64,000 nucleotides of DNA from Antennarius striatus (GCF_040054535.1 NC_090785.1:17721001-17785000); one strand, 5' to 3'. Shown: positions 51,416 to 64,000, counted from the stretch's first letter. Notes: generated by a model from the sequence alone, not told the origin. Made by a program: numbers and translations.

Positions 51416-54092
51416 GAACACGAGAACACCTTCTTTCTATTTGCTCTGGTTTTAACAGGTGAACTGATCTCCGTCTCCTGTTGGAGCTCAGGTCGTGTTT
51501 CTGACAGAGTCACCTTCAACAGTCATGTTTTAATCACCAGCGTCACACCAGTGGACCTTAGATCACAAGTATCACATAATCGTGTGTGTACAGAGTGAAC
51601 CCAACGGAAAAGTGTTCTATTACTTGGGAAATAAGTCGAGGAAAAACTGATTTCTCCTTTCTTCATCCCTGTAAAGTGTTTCAAACTTGAGCTCCAACAT
51701 CTGAACACCCTCAAAAAGATGAAATATTAGGTTTTGCTTGCGTGTGTTTTCCTCTTGGTGGCTTCCGTTCAGGGATCCCCCTCGTCTGGGTCTGATGTGC
51801 ATTTAGACACCCCCCCCCCCTCTCTCTCTACAGACTCCAGCTGATGCTGTAGCTGCTGCTCCTGCCAGTACCGGCTGTAAAATTGATTTTACATTATGTA
51901 ATTAATGCTATAGTTCAGCTTCTTCCATCCCCAGTCCTCTTCTACGTCACCCTCACCCTTTTCCCCTCCTCACCCCCCCTCCCCTTCACTCTACAATTGA
52001 TTCTGTCCTCTAATACGCCGACAGACGTCTTCTGCCCTCCAGTGATCAGTTACCAAGTTTGCTTCTGCTCCTTTTGAAGTGTCAGTCTTCTGCTGAAGCC
52101 TGGATGCTTCAGAAAGCATATTAGAAGGTATTCATTCCCAGTAATATCATTACCACCTTATGCATTTTAATCAAAATATTTTCCTCACTTCCATTTCTTC
52201 ACCAATGAAGAAGTTTTGCTCTTTTAGCATTAGTTTTGTACATTTTATATTTTACAGCTCATAATGTGATAGACAAATCTCTTAAACAGGGCCTTCCAAC
52301 CTGTGGTCGGCAAAAACCCAACAAGGGGTCTGAAATTTAATCCGGGCGGTTACACGATGTCACTTTTCTTTGATTTGATTATATTATATTGTCCGTGTGT
52401 GTATGTGTGTGTTTGTCGCATTCAGCACCCGTCTGCTCTGTGTGTTGTTGAAAGTCTGCCCTTTGACCTCCTATCTGTCCGTTTTACAGAGGCTCACAAA
52501 CTTTTTTCTGCTTCCTCATTAAATGTATGCATCCCTGTTTCAGATTTAGTCTTGAATCCTGTTGTGTTTTATTTTCTACACTCACAGGCAAAGAGTTCTT
52601 CTGTCTGTTTTTAACTTTTTGTTAAATGCTGCAGGAAAGCTAACAGAGTTAATAAAAGCTTTTAAAAACAATTTATTTAGAGGAATTTTGCGAATCATTT
52701 TCTTCATTTACACTTTTGACTGTTTAACTTTCTACCATCACCTCTGACACAGGAAACAGAATGAATCCAAAGAGCAAACCAAGTTGGTGATTGTATGCAA
52801 TCACGTGTGAAGTGAACTTCAGCACATCTTTTATTTATTCTCGCTGTCATTTCTGATTATCGTCTGCTTTTATTCACATTACTTCTTTGATAACTCCTGT
52901 CATCTTGCACTTGTTATATTTATACAGTGTATCTTCTGTTTCCCCGAGTCATGTGTTCTTTCTCCACACTGACGGATCATTTCTTTTTATAGACCTGGGC
53001 TGAAACATCTGACTCCACGCTGAAGCAGAGACTGGAGGATATTGCCTTGCTGCTCTGGACCTTGGCTTCTTTTGCTTGTTTGCTTGGCTGCTGGCTCTTC
53101 TTCCATCCAGGGGCACCCTCCCTCCTCCTCCTTCCTCAACCCCCCCCCCCACACACCCCACCATCCCCACCCCGCCCCAGAAATCAGGGATTATTTCAAA
53201 CTAAAATAGATGGATGGAATCAATCAGGCATGGTTTTACTTTTCTCTTCTACAACATAACCACCCCTTTCACCTCCACCCTCACACCCTTTTTCTATTCC
53301 TCCCTCCCTCCCTCTTTCTCTGTCTCCCCCAACCCCCTCTCAGGGCTGCAGACTGAGGAGATGCATAAATTCAGACGCATTAGTATTCCAGTCAGGCTCT
53401 CCATTTCAAGGCAAGGCCTAGCACCCTTCCGCCTCTCCTCCTCTCCTTCACTCTCCCTCTCCAGCCCTATTTTGAATCATTTAAGGAGCATCTATAGGCC
53501 TCCTTATTCCCAAACCCTTCCCAAATTATTTTAGGCTTTATGAAGTTCTTTTAGGCATATAGCTGTTTTTTTTCTTTGGCCTTGCATTGGCAATTATTCG
53601 CAGCTGTAGTCTTTGAAATGAGATTCAACCGCTTCTGATTGTGTGTGTTTGAGTGTGTGTTTGTGTGTGTGTGTCTCTGTGTGTGTGTGTGTGTGTGTGT
53701 GTCATTGTGTTTAGCTGTCAGCCAAAGCGGGCCTGGCAATAAATCACGCATGTCTGATTGAGGAGGGCAGAGGGCCCGGACAATAACATTTCACTGGCAC
53801 TGCTGGAGAAGGCATCTCAGTTTGCTGTGATCAGTTGAACCTGCAGCCGAGGAACGTTTTACAGCTGTGTGACCAAACAGCAGGAAAAAGTTCCCTCAAA
53901 AAGTTCCCAAACAGTAAAACTCACTGACCACCATGTTGCTTCAGCACACTTGTATGTGTATACATAAATACTGAAGAGCATAAAATTCTCTTTAGTAGGC
54001 CTTTAATTATAATAAAATTAAAAACATCTTCAAATTACATTAAAAAAGGAAAATTTAATAAAGATTTAGTCATAGGCCTACATTTTTATTAT

Positions 54093-54094
<2 letters not shown>

Positions 54095-54159
<65 letters not shown>
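54095..54159. repeat. (AAT)n trinucleotide repeat
   Basis: About 21 perfect aat units in the 3' flank of pou3f4. Confidence 0.97.
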
Positions 54160-54162
<3 letters not shown>

Positions 54163-55380
54163 TCTAATACCTATATTAAATTGACTCCATCAGAAGTTGA
54201 TTTCTGTTTTGGACAATGAACAGTTGTAACAAGAAATTGTTTATTACAACATACATATTTTTTTTCAAAACATAATACAAGCTTTATACTGAAAATAAAT
54301 AATTACTTGAGTTGTCATCGAAATTTGGAATAAAACCGCCAAAACAGTTCAATCTTACTGAAAATATTGTTGTTTTTTTTACACTGCTAATTAAGTGCAT
54401 GGATAACTAAGAGCATTTTGTTTAAATTAATGACTTCAAAAGGGTAATATATAAAACTGTACAATATTCGAAAAAATACTTAAGAAATAAACCAATAACA
54501 GGAGTATTTAAGATTATAAAATTTTTGATACTGAACGTACAATAAAATTATAGGCAGGTGTATAGCGTCGTCAACCCCTCTTTCTATTCTCGGCTCTGTT
54601 CCAGAGTCCACACAGTTTATGTGGTCGAAGATGATTGAAATCAAATAAATGAATTTATAAATAGCTGTAACTGTGTATGTATGTGTGTGTGTGTGTGTCT
54701 TCATGAGCTACAGGCCATAAGGGAAGAAATTAAATACAAACCCTCCACATGTTATTCTGTTGGTAACTGGAAATGAGGGCCTTAAAATTCGCATATGCAA
54801 AAAAAAAAATAGAATAATTACAGATCTGCTACGACTATGTTACAAATAATGAGTGTAAATATGATCACAACTAAAGCATTCTGTGAGCCCGTGGGGGGGT
54901 GGGGGGTGGGAGAAAAGTAATAGAATTATTTGTTTCACTCCACTGATCATAAAAAGAGAAGCAGAAACCCAAACAGACATCAGTCCCCTCTTATCGTTAT
55001 TATCGAGCTGATGAGGAAAATGGTGACACGAACCAAAGGCGCTGGCAGGTTATTTAGGCACATTTTTGTATTTATATCCGTGATGTAGAAAATAATTCGG
55101 TGGGCTCCAGAGGTGATGTGAGATGTGACGTCTATAATAATAATAATAATAATCATAAAAATCATAATAATGCCCTCACGACGGTCAGAAAATGACGAAG
55201 GCTGAGCAGGTGTCTCTGTTATTGTTATTGTCGTGTTTCAGTGCTGGAGGCGTCTGGAGGAGTCTGGACCGGGACGGGCGCCACCGTGCTCTCCTGCGCT
55301 CGAAAGTCTGTGCCGGTGGAGGTGGTGTTGGGGGGGGGGGCAGGTGTGTGTGTGGGGGGGGATTCCTCCCGGTGTTACGG

Positions 55381-56472
55381 TCAGAGATCGTGGCACGACG
55401 AGGTGTCTCCCGCGCTCCCGCTGTGAGAATACGGTCCGTCGTGCGTCGGCGGCTCCCCCGGCGGCGTCATGCGCTTCTCCTTCTGCCTCCGGTTGCAGAA
55501 CCAGACGCGCACCACCTCCTTCTCCAGCTGCAACGAGTCCGCCAGAGAGGTGATCTCCTGCGCGGATGGCTTGGGACACTTGAGAAAGTGCGTCTCCAGA
55601 ACCCCCTTGACGCTGACCTCGATGGACGTCCTCTTCTTCCTCTTCCTCCCCTGAGCTGCTATCTTGTCTATGCTGCTGGCGCTGCCCGTGGACGAGTCCG
55701 CCTCCTCCAGCCACTTGTTCAGGAGCGGCTTTAGTTTGCACATGTTTTTAAAGCTCAGCTGCAGAGCCTCGAACCTGCAGATGGTGGTTTGGGAAAACAC
55801 GTTCCCGTACAGCGTGCCCAGAGCCAAACCCACGTCCGCCTGCGTAAAACCCAGCTTGATCCTCCGCTGCTTGAACTGCTTGGCAAAATGCTCCAGCTCG
55901 TCAGAAGTCGGCGTCTCCTCGTCGGAATGGTCGTGGCAGTGATGCCCGCCAAGGTCGCTGTGCTCCGGGCTGAGTGTGTCCCTCAGGCCCGGGTGCATCC
56001 CTTGGCCCTGCGGGTTGGGGGGAGGCGTGAGGCCACCGTGGTCCAGCATGCCGTTGACAGTGAAGCCCGTCTGGGAGTAGATGTTAATCTGTTGCCCGCT
56101 GGTGATGGAGGAGTTGTGGGACACCGGAGTCCCCCAGGCTCCCCCAGGATGGTTGCCATGGCTGTTGTGATGAGGGGAGTGATGCGCTACGTGCGAGGAG
56201 CGGTGATGGATGATGCCGAGCTGCAGGTCCTCCCGGCCTGGTTTCACGTCCTGCTGCTCCATGGAGGACGACCAGGGGCTGCCCTCCGATAGGCTGCTGG
56301 CCCACTGGTGCCCGAGGGGGTGTCCGTTACTCTGAACGCTCTGCAGATAGTCACTTTGGAGAAGTTTCTGGTGTCCTCTGTAGGGGCTAGCAGGCTGCAT
56401 GGCCTGGCTGTCCGGGTGGATCATGGGACTGGCGCTGAGCAGGGTGTAGGGGCTGGAGGCAGCTGTGGCCAT
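55381..56472 (-). CDS. pou3f4: pou3f4 (Brn-4), intronless POU-III transcription factor, 363 residues
   Basis: A single uninterrupted frame, as usual for POU class III genes. The N-terminus ([20 protein letters not shown]) and words [30 protein letters not shown] and [17 protein letters not shown] follow human POU3F4 in order. The POU-specific domain is about residues 186-260 ([19 protein letters not shown]...[10 protein letters not shown]). The homeodomain is about 276-337 ([15 protein letters not shown]... with [11 protein letters not shown] at 324-334). The C-terminus CHDL is shared. Nuclear DNA-binding factor acting in neural tube and inner ear development; loss of human POU3F4 causes X-linked deafness. 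The start ATG at 56472 has A at -3 and G at +4. The human protein is of similar length (about 361). Confidence 0.97.
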   Translation of the reverse strand: MATAASSPYTLLSASPMIHPDSQAMQPASPYRGHQKLLQSDYLQSVQSNGHPLGHQWASSLSEGSPWSSSMEQQDVKPGREDLQLGIIHHRSSHVAHHSPHHNSHGNHPGGAWGTPVSHNSSITSGQQINIYSQTGFTVNGMLDHGGLTPPPNPQGQGMHPGLRDTLSPEHSDLGGHHCHDHSDEETPTSDELEHFAKQFKQRRIKLGFTQADVGLALGTLYGNVFSQTTICRFEALQLSFKNMCKLKPLLNKWLEEADSSTGSASSIDKIAAQGRKRKKRTSIEVSVKGVLETHFLKCPKPSAQEITSLADSLQLEKEVVRVWFCNRRQKEKRMTPPGEPPTHDGPYSHSGSAGDTSSCHDL

Positions 56473-56660
56473 GCTGGCTGCTGAACCCCACTAATGCTTC
56501 TGAAGCGAGGGAGCAGCTCAGCCTCTGACATCTCCCTCTCTCTGGAGCCTCAGCAGCAGTCACCGTCTGACTGACAGCCTCCACCGCCATTCACAGTCCG
56601 ACCGGGACGCATTTGCGTCGCCAGTCGACCAATGACGGCATAGAAACCCGACGCCCCCCG

Positions 56661-56678
56661 CCCCCCCCCCCCCCCCCC
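56661..56678. repeat. Poly-C (poly-G on minus) run upstream of pou3f4
   Basis: Eighteen consecutive C, extended by ccccccg on the left, about 190 bp upstream of the pou3f4 start. On the minus (coding) strand it is poly-G. Confidence 0.95.
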
Positions 56679-57478
56679 GCCTCTGGAAAGCAGAGCTACG
56701 GAGAGGAAATGGTTACGCACAGTAGAACCGGAAGAGAGTGGGAATACTGGTCCAGTGGGTCTGTCTGTGGAGCGATGTGCGCGTGGAGCGCAGTTCCTGT
56801 TGATTAATTAAAGTTTCCAACTGATTTACGCACAACTTTATTGCTGCTCCTGTCACCCTTGAGCGCGTACGAAGGAGGGGATTAAAGCGCAATGGCATTC
56901 GTTAAACGTGCCAGCACTTAATTTAGAGGGATACAATCAAACCAAGAGCAGAGCTCACTGCTAATTTTTAACTTTAAACGAACACTTCCTCAGGTGTTTG
57001 TAGAAACGCGCGTCTTAAAATAGAGTTTTACGCAAAAGTGTTTTAAGGACAGGCCACAAGTTATCCATACGAAGTTTGGTCAGACAGATAAACCCAAAAG
57101 GGACCTATAACTATAATTTGTTCTTCACACATAAAAAAAAAGATCTATTACTCTGTCCAAATCATGGGTTTTTTTTGGGCCATGCAAGGATAATCAAGTT
57201 CATCCAAGTGTGTAAAACCTAAAGCGTTTTTTTTGTTTAACATTTTTTACATTTTCTTAAAGAATTAAATGTGTCCTCACGCACAAAACGCTTGTACTTC
57301 CAGTATTTAAGAATCTCATCAGGTCCTCACGGAGATGAAACAGATCTATCTGCATGTATGAGAGCCTAACTTAGCTGCGTAATTATATTTGCCATTAGAA
57401 GACTACGTCCCAGTCCCCTTATTGGTTTGAAATTCCATTAAATATATTGCTGGAGCTCCCAGGTTAAGCTTGATTTAA

Positions 57479-57486
57479 ATTTGCAT
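57479..57486 (-). promoter_or_regulatory. Octamer motif upstream of pou3f4
   Basis: ATTTGCAT, the exact reverse complement of the POU-binding octamer ATGCAAAT, about 1.0 kb upstream of the pou3f4 start, within an AT-rich non-repetitive block. Confidence 0.45.
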
Positions 57487-57748
57487 ACATTTTCATACAT
57501 TTAGGAGAAATAAAAGAAGGCTGCAGCCACCAGAAAGTCATTAAAGAGCGCTGAGCCGAGGAGCTGCTTTTGGGGACTGAGAGGAGGCCGGAGCAGGTGA
57601 GCTGACCGCGGGCTGGATGCGTGGACAGGGCCTCGGTGAACAGTGGGATGAGACGGTGGCGGTGACAGAAGGATGATGACAGGACAGCCCTTATCGACAT
57701 GTTTTGGTAGCGCACAGGCAAATCGATGGGTAGGAAATTATTCAACAA

Positions 57749-57756
57749 ATGCAAAT
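57749..57756 (+). promoter_or_regulatory. Second octamer motif upstream of pou3f4
   Basis: Exact ATGCAAAT, 263 bp from the first octamer. Function inferred only from the motif and the nearby POU gene. Confidence 0.45.
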
Positions 57757-60667
57757 GATGGTGTTTTTATTCTTATTCCAGACCGGTTGCTGCGCATATT
57801 CTGCACATGATGCATTTAAAAAGTAGTTTAGTATTTAATGTGAATGTCAGGGTGGTTCCAGTGGCCTAGTTTGCTTGTTTGAATCGTTATTGGACCAAAT
57901 TCGGCACGATTGGTTGTTAAAATGAGCACATTTCTAGATAATAGCAATTCAGTGCAATTAATACGATATATTTCGCGTCTTTTCAGCAAAGCGAAATGAT
58001 TTTTAAAAAATGAATTTTCTACAGCTTTGAAAATTGTAATCTAGGCCTTTTTTTTTTTTTTATAAACCATCAACTCAAATATATGTGAACAAAAACTAAG
58101 TCTTTAAAATGATCTTAAAAGTCGCCCACACGCTCAGAATTAATTAAAAAAAATACAGTTAAAATATATTTCCTGTCGCTACAAAAATGAAGTGCGCATT
58201 TTGGGAGACATAAGCAGACAGGAGGGTTGGGTTTTTTGTTTTTTTTTTGGAAGGGAGGGGGGGTTGTATTGCTCTCGATCGTCTAAGTTTCTAAGTGTAA
58301 CAGATGCTTCTGTAGAAGCGCTCCTTGTGCTGATTCCTTTTATTCACATCAACATTTTTCTGCCGTCGAGCGCGTTTCCATAGCGAGGCGAATAAAAGGC
58401 AAATCCCCGCTCCGCGCCTCCAATAAAGAGACCATTCATAGATAACCCGAGCAGCCCCGCTACACTTACACCACGCAGCACTGCGGGCTCTTTCTCTACG
58501 AGCTGCACATCACTGCTGAATAACGCAGTCATAATTTACCAGTTTTGTCTTTTTAAAGCAGCAGTTTGTGGTTGTTTGTCATGTTTGTTTATCCCAGTGT
58601 TTATCTGGCCGCTTTGATTTTTTCGATTTTCTTTTTTTTTTCTTCTTCTTTTTTTTTTGGGATTATCTTCTGTCTCAGATTATTTACTGAAGGCGCAGGA
58701 GTAAATGAATAGATTTTTATTTTTTTAACGACTAACCTTCAGTAGATTTTTTTTTAATTGGCTGAACCCCCCACCCCCTCATTTATTTGTGTTCTTATTA
58801 CCCAGTATTTGCACTTACATTATAAGGGTTTTGTTAAATTAATCATGATGCTGAATTATTTCTTAACATGCCGTGGAATTATATCTAGGTAGTGATGAAT
58901 TTAGATCGGTTAACTCACTATTGATTGTCTGGTTTAATAAAGAAGAGATGAAATAATATTTTCTTATGAACCTTTTCCATTCTGTTGTCTTTATGTTTGT
59001 TGTTGGCTTTATTGATATTCCCATATGTTTATATGATGCAGTGTAATATAGTTTTGTTTTTCTCTAAAAAGCTAAATTGTTAATGGAGTTTGTTTTCCAG
59101 TCTGTCTAATCGTGCAGCTCAAATTAATGGGATATTTAGGGATTTGCAATTCGGATAAAATTACATTCTTTATTTTAAATCTTTGTTTACTTTGCCTAAA
59201 TTCTTTCCTTTCTCGTTTAGCGCCTCAACCATAAATCAGCTTTAATCTGCTATTCAGACAGCCCAGGCCTCCGGGTGGGACCTGTCACTGGGTGTCATGA
59301 CCTCTGAAAACTTTCCCCATGAAGCCTAAATCCCTGCTGCTGCTAGATATGGGCTTTACTAAAAGATTTTACCTCTGACAGATGTCAGTTTGTGTTTACC
59401 TTCTTTATTCTATTGAAGGAAACAAACCCCTGTCGGGGTTTAACAGGAGAAAACCGGCTGTTAGTTTTCAATCAGCCCCTGATTGGGAAAAAGTCGCACT
59501 ATTTTGTCGACTGGTTTGATTTTTTTTCCACCTTAAATAGTTAAATTATCTTATCCAAAGCCTCGCCTGAGTGAAAGTGTAGTTTGTAATGGTTTTCTCC
59601 TCTCTGACATCCTCTCTACACCTCACAGGCTCCAGACAGTAAAATCGATATTCCCATTAACCCGTGACGTCGCTAATAAAGGACAATGACACCGTGCTTA
59701 GACAACACGGCCCTTCAAAAATAAACCCGAAACTAATCTCACATCATGTCGGTGACAAGTGGTTTGTTTTCATCTTCAGCCCCGAACAAAAACGTGTGTT
59801 TGAGCTGTTTCTGGTGGAAACGTGTGCGTCTGTCAGTCATGGAACGCGCCTCTGGCTCCGTGCGCGTCCGTGCGTCATGGTGAGGAGGAACCGGCGCACA
59901 CCGATGGGTGAAAGGGAAAGGTCTATACAACAGTCCTCTCATGAACGCACACATGTTGGTGGAATGGATATATGAGGTTACACGCGTTCTGTTTTGGTCT
60001 CCTGTGGGATCCAGGATGGTTTGAATTCAGTTTTGGAGTAACGTTGTTCTGGATTTTCAACAAGTCCGCTGAAGTTTTAAGATGACAAAAGTATTCTGTG
60101 TACCTCTGAATAAAATAAGATGTAGCTTGAAATTGAAAGTTTTAACCAAATTTAGACAAAAAAAAACCTGAAGTCGTGGTATTTAGTTTAATTCGCATTA
60201 ATTGCGTTCAATATGGAATAATAGTGGAATATTGTGGAATATTTCAAAACACTTTCAGGAGATTTTAAGGCCAGTTTTTTTCTTCTTCAAAAAGTCATTT
60301 TAATAATGGATTCCCTCGTATATTCTATGAGAAATTCTAGATAATACATAAAGGTTTCCTCTTTTTAATGATCAAATTATGTTTTTTTTTTTTTAAATAT
60401 AAGGTTATGAGCTAAATGTCAGAAAAATGGATTTAAAAAATAGTGTGTGCATACATGATCTCTGAGGCCTGACTGTACAGTTACTGTCTGACACATCATG
60501 GTGTCATAAAGGTAACGCTGAACTCTGATAATAACAGTTTTAGGTATTCCTGTAAAACCTGGACTGAAAAAAACAGGAAAGGTTACGTTTATAAAGTAAA
60601 TCACTTATAAACCGTGTAAAAACAATATCATACGTCGAGTGTATGTGTGTGTGTGTGTGTGTGTGTG

Positions 60668-60699
<32 letters not shown>

Positions 60700-61170
60700 C
60701 TGTATATATAAAACAGACGTTTGAACGAGCTGCCATCATGACAATGTAATGAAAATTAATATATATTTTAAATGTTTCTGCTGTGGTTTTTTTTTATTCA
60801 GATAAAGTTGCTTTGATTTTCAGAGTTCCTTCAAAATAACACTAATTTAATTTCCTGGAAGGACTAATACGCACCAAGTGTAAATTAAATGTCTTCCGTC
60901 TGGATATTAGTATTCCAACTATGATGCAAAAAACCCAGCGTAAAATTATTTTTGATTTCTTAATGAGAAAAAGAATCCAGCCAAAACAACACAGGGGCCT
61001 GAGTTTGGGAAGTCTTTCAGCTCCTGGTGATGATCTGGAGAACAAACAGTCCTGCAGAAGCATTTACTGTAAAATTATTTGTTTTCTGCAAGAATTTCAA
61101 AACCTGAGAAAAATTGAAGCTGTTTGTCCCTCATGGCTTCACTCAAACAAAGCAAATGTTTGTCAGAAAG

Positions 61171-61174
<4 letters not shown>

Positions 61175-61246
<72 letters not shown>

Positions 61247-61249
61247 TGT
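61175..61249. repeat. (GT)n microsatellite, about 75 bp
   Basis: GT tract, opposite in orientation to the CA tract that starts 110 bp later. Confidence 0.96.
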
Positions 61250-61356
61250 TACAGGTGCTGTTTGCAGAGGAGGCTGGTATATTGTCCCTGGGTCAGTGAA
61301 AGAGGCAAGGTTAGTAAAAATCTACATTGCATTACCATCTGTTAAACTTCAAACAG

Positions 61357-61551
<195 letters not shown>

Positions 61552-61923
61552 AAACACACATTATCCTATAAACAGAAGGAAGCATAGAGAGTCTATAGGA
61601 ATGTAATGTATGCTCTTCAGCCCTCTCCAGCTCCTCTTCTCCCCCTGTGTGCTCAGAGCAGACAACAGCCCGGGTTCCAGAGCTCCACCGGTACCAGCGA
61701 GGAAGAGGAAAGCCTCGGAACTGGATAGGATGGACCTGCCTTGAACAACTATCCGTCTACTGGATCAGACCTGGATGACGTTTCATGAACAACCTGGGTG
61801 AATTTCATGGGGAACATCAGTGAGTTCTCTCCCACAGCTGAACAACCAACCAACACACTTTTACCCGTAGCCCACAAACCCCCCCCCACACACACCCACA
61901 CATACATGCGTACATGCTCGTGC

Positions 61924-62056
<133 letters not shown>

Positions 62057-62171
62057 TCTCTCTGGAGGAGCAGGCGGGGCCGACAGTTGCACATCTGCAT
62101 TTCAAACACAGACTCTCTGGGATTCATTATTAATTAGCCTGCTGAGCCCTCGAGGACTGGCAGTGCTGCAG

Positions 62172-62180
62172 TCACACACA

Positions 62181-62250
<70 letters not shown>

Positions 62251-62262
62251 CGCGCACACACG
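62172..62262. repeat. (CA)n microsatellite, about 90 bp
   Basis: CA tract ending in cgcacacacgcgcacacacg variants. Confidence 0.96.
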
Positions 62263-63864
62263 ACCCATTCACCCCTACTGCTCTACAGTTTGAGAGTCCT
62301 CACCAGAAACCTGAGCTGCACAGGACCGTCCCTCCCTCTGGTGACATCACGTCTTCTGATTAGGTGAAAGATGATGAATTATGTGAGCGGATGATTTTAT
62401 AAAGTTGAGCACAGTGTATTTAAAACATCCTACGATGGACGTTATTCAGTGCAGCCCAATGAGGGGACTAGAGGGGCCTGGAGAGCTGTGCTGGTTGGTT
62501 GTTGCTTCTCATAACATCAATAAATATTTAAAACTCTTCCCTGCTGTTGCTTGTTTTTATTCTTTGCTATTTATGGCAAATAAACTGCTGTGTTTTACTC
62601 GTTTTACTCTAATTCAGCCGCGAGTGTGTGTTTCTGTGCAGCAATGTGCATTAACCTCCACCATGGGTAGATAGAGGCAGATCAGAAAGACACACAGCGA
62701 TTATGCATGAGGAGTGTCTCAAGGGTCCAGAGCGAGAGAGAAAGACATCAAACACAATGAGAACCCTCTGTCCACAATACACATCTCATCGCTGCACCAA
62801 GTTAGGGCTGTGTTTACCAAAATAAACACAATAGGAAGGAACGAACAAGCTGCTGCGGGTTTTTGTAGCTTGTTGTCTGCTTTTTCGTCGCTGCATTAGT
62901 ATGCAGGGAGACGACGCCCGATGTGGAGATCATTCAAGAGCATCAGATTGTGCGTGATTTGTGACGGGGCGATGTGCTGACTGCAAATATTTGAGCGCAA
63001 GAATGTTAAATCTTTAAATGTCGTGGAAGTGGAGGTATTTTTATTCGCTTTGCGGTTGATAAGACGTGCCTCCTGCAACACGTGGCTCCATCCATCCATA
63101 CGTGCTCCATTAGGGCTCAGATAGTGTCACTGTGGCCTCTGAGGCCATAGGTGGGCAATCTGTAATCCCTTACCGCACAAGAACACCCTAAAGAATGACT
63201 TGCTTCAGGCTATAAAATGGGTTCTGATAGTGCAGGAGGCTCTGGTAGTGATTTGTACGTAATTGTATAATTCAGCAGGACTCTGCCATCATCATCTTCA
63301 GCCTCTGAAAGCTCCAGTTTAGGCCTCACGGTGGCTGAAGGTGCGTCTCAGCTGTCGGCTTCTATCTCTATTCAGGGATGATCCAGGAGAGTAAAACACG
63401 GCAACCCTGAGAGGATCAGTGGCTCATCAAGCAACTGAATGTGATTCAGAGGCAGCGGCGGCGGCGGCGACGGCGGACCTCCACACAGCACACACACTTC
63501 CTGGTTCCGTGGAGAATTCTGGGAAACAGTACAGCAAGACTCGCAGAGGGGAAGAGACCACTTCTTGACAACACGGTCTTTGTTAGATGCAACCAAGAAT
63601 CTGGGGCAATCAAAGAATCCACACAAATGTTGTTACAAGTTCTCACTCGGAAAGGGAATTCTCCTTCCCCTTTCAGAGCATTTCCCTCGGTCCGCTCTTT
63701 CATTCCAAGGAATGTACATATGATTTTTGGTTTTCTACCAATTCCACCTGGAGTCTCGAAGGGAAGAATAACAAATATGGGAAACATTTAATCCAGAATA
63801 ATATGTTTATCCAGAGACCTGCAGACTTAGAGAGGAATGGACCCCCTCTGATGTGGTTTGCCAA

Positions 63865-63877
63865 TGTGTGTGTATGT

Positions 63878-63942
<65 letters not shown>
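63865..63942. repeat. (GT)n microsatellite
   Basis: GT tract near the right window edge with gtatgttcg interruption at its start. Confidence 0.96.
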
Positions 63943-63945
<3 letters not shown>

Positions 63946-64000
63946 TGCTGTGTGTTTGGGTTGGATGTGTGAGACGAGTGAAGAGACCCTCCACACCCTG

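Larger units (their letters stand above)
47638..55380. other. Intergenic region between convergent rps6ka6 and pou3f4
   Basis: The left part is rps6ka6 3' UTR and the right part pou3f4 3' UTR. In between are GT/CA tracts (49709-49740, 49812-49843, 50341-50368, 50544-50580, 50661-50698, 51370-51411, 53670-53701), poly-C and poly-G runs (49896-49910, 50077-50090), and an AAT tract (54095-54159). No coding exon was recognised. 50218-50340, 50768-50910 and 53340-53545 look like candidate conserved non-coding blocks. Confidence 0.65.

Noticed and set aside
55192..56292. Plus-strand frames of 106-180 codons opposite pou3f4
   Set aside because: Shadows of the GC-rich pou3f4 coding strand; no domain and no independent support.

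Overview
This is nuclear DNA from a bony fish, most likely a compact-genome percomorph teleost. The evidence is multi-exon genes with GT-AG introns, very dense CA/GT, AT and other microsatellites, Tc1/mariner and RTE-like transposon relics, and four genes whose proteins match vertebrate families residue by residue. No species can be named from the sequence. There is no bacterial, phage or CRISPR content.

Layout from left to right. (1) 1-21029, minus strand: the 5' part of cnksr2. Coding exon 1 is at 20966-21029 and exon 2 (SAM domain) at 6527-6690. The rest of the gene lies beyond the left edge. Intron 1 (14 kb) carries a telomere-like minisatellite, several microsatellites and an RTE-like retrotransposon tail. 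(2) 21030-23491: a head-to-head spacer between cnksr2 and hdx. (3) 23492-32183, plus strand: hdx, a two-homeodomain factor, reconstructed as nine exons encoding 773 residues plus a likely first exon. Its first intron holds a Tc1 relic, and a later intron holds a second mariner relic and a MITE-like repeat. (4) 33448-47637, plus strand: rps6ka6 (RSK4), reconstructed completely as 22 coding exons and 727 residues with every junction in phase. (5) 47638-55380: a convergent intergenic region. (6) 55381-56472, minus strand: pou3f4, intronless, 363 residues. (7) 56473-64000: the upstream flank of pou3f4, with octamer sites, plausible conserved non-coding blocks and very long CA/GT arrays.

The order hdx - rps6ka6 - pou3f4, with hdx and rps6ka6 pointing toward pou3f4, matches the human Xq21 block in inverted orientation. 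This supports calling the kinase RSK4 rather than RSK2. cnksr2 sits next to this block here, whereas human CNKSR2 is on Xp22 near RPS6KA3. The genes do not form one pathway, although CNKSR2 scaffolds Raf-MEK-ERK signalling and RSK kinases are ERK substrates. I found no new biological system. The most interesting signals are structural: a hairpin around a poly(A) signal in the rps6ka6 3' region, a TG tract against a splice acceptor with a CA tract at the donor of the same intron, two strong intronic hairpins, a 30-bp tandem duplication inside hdx coding sequence, and paired octamer motifs upstream of pou3f4.
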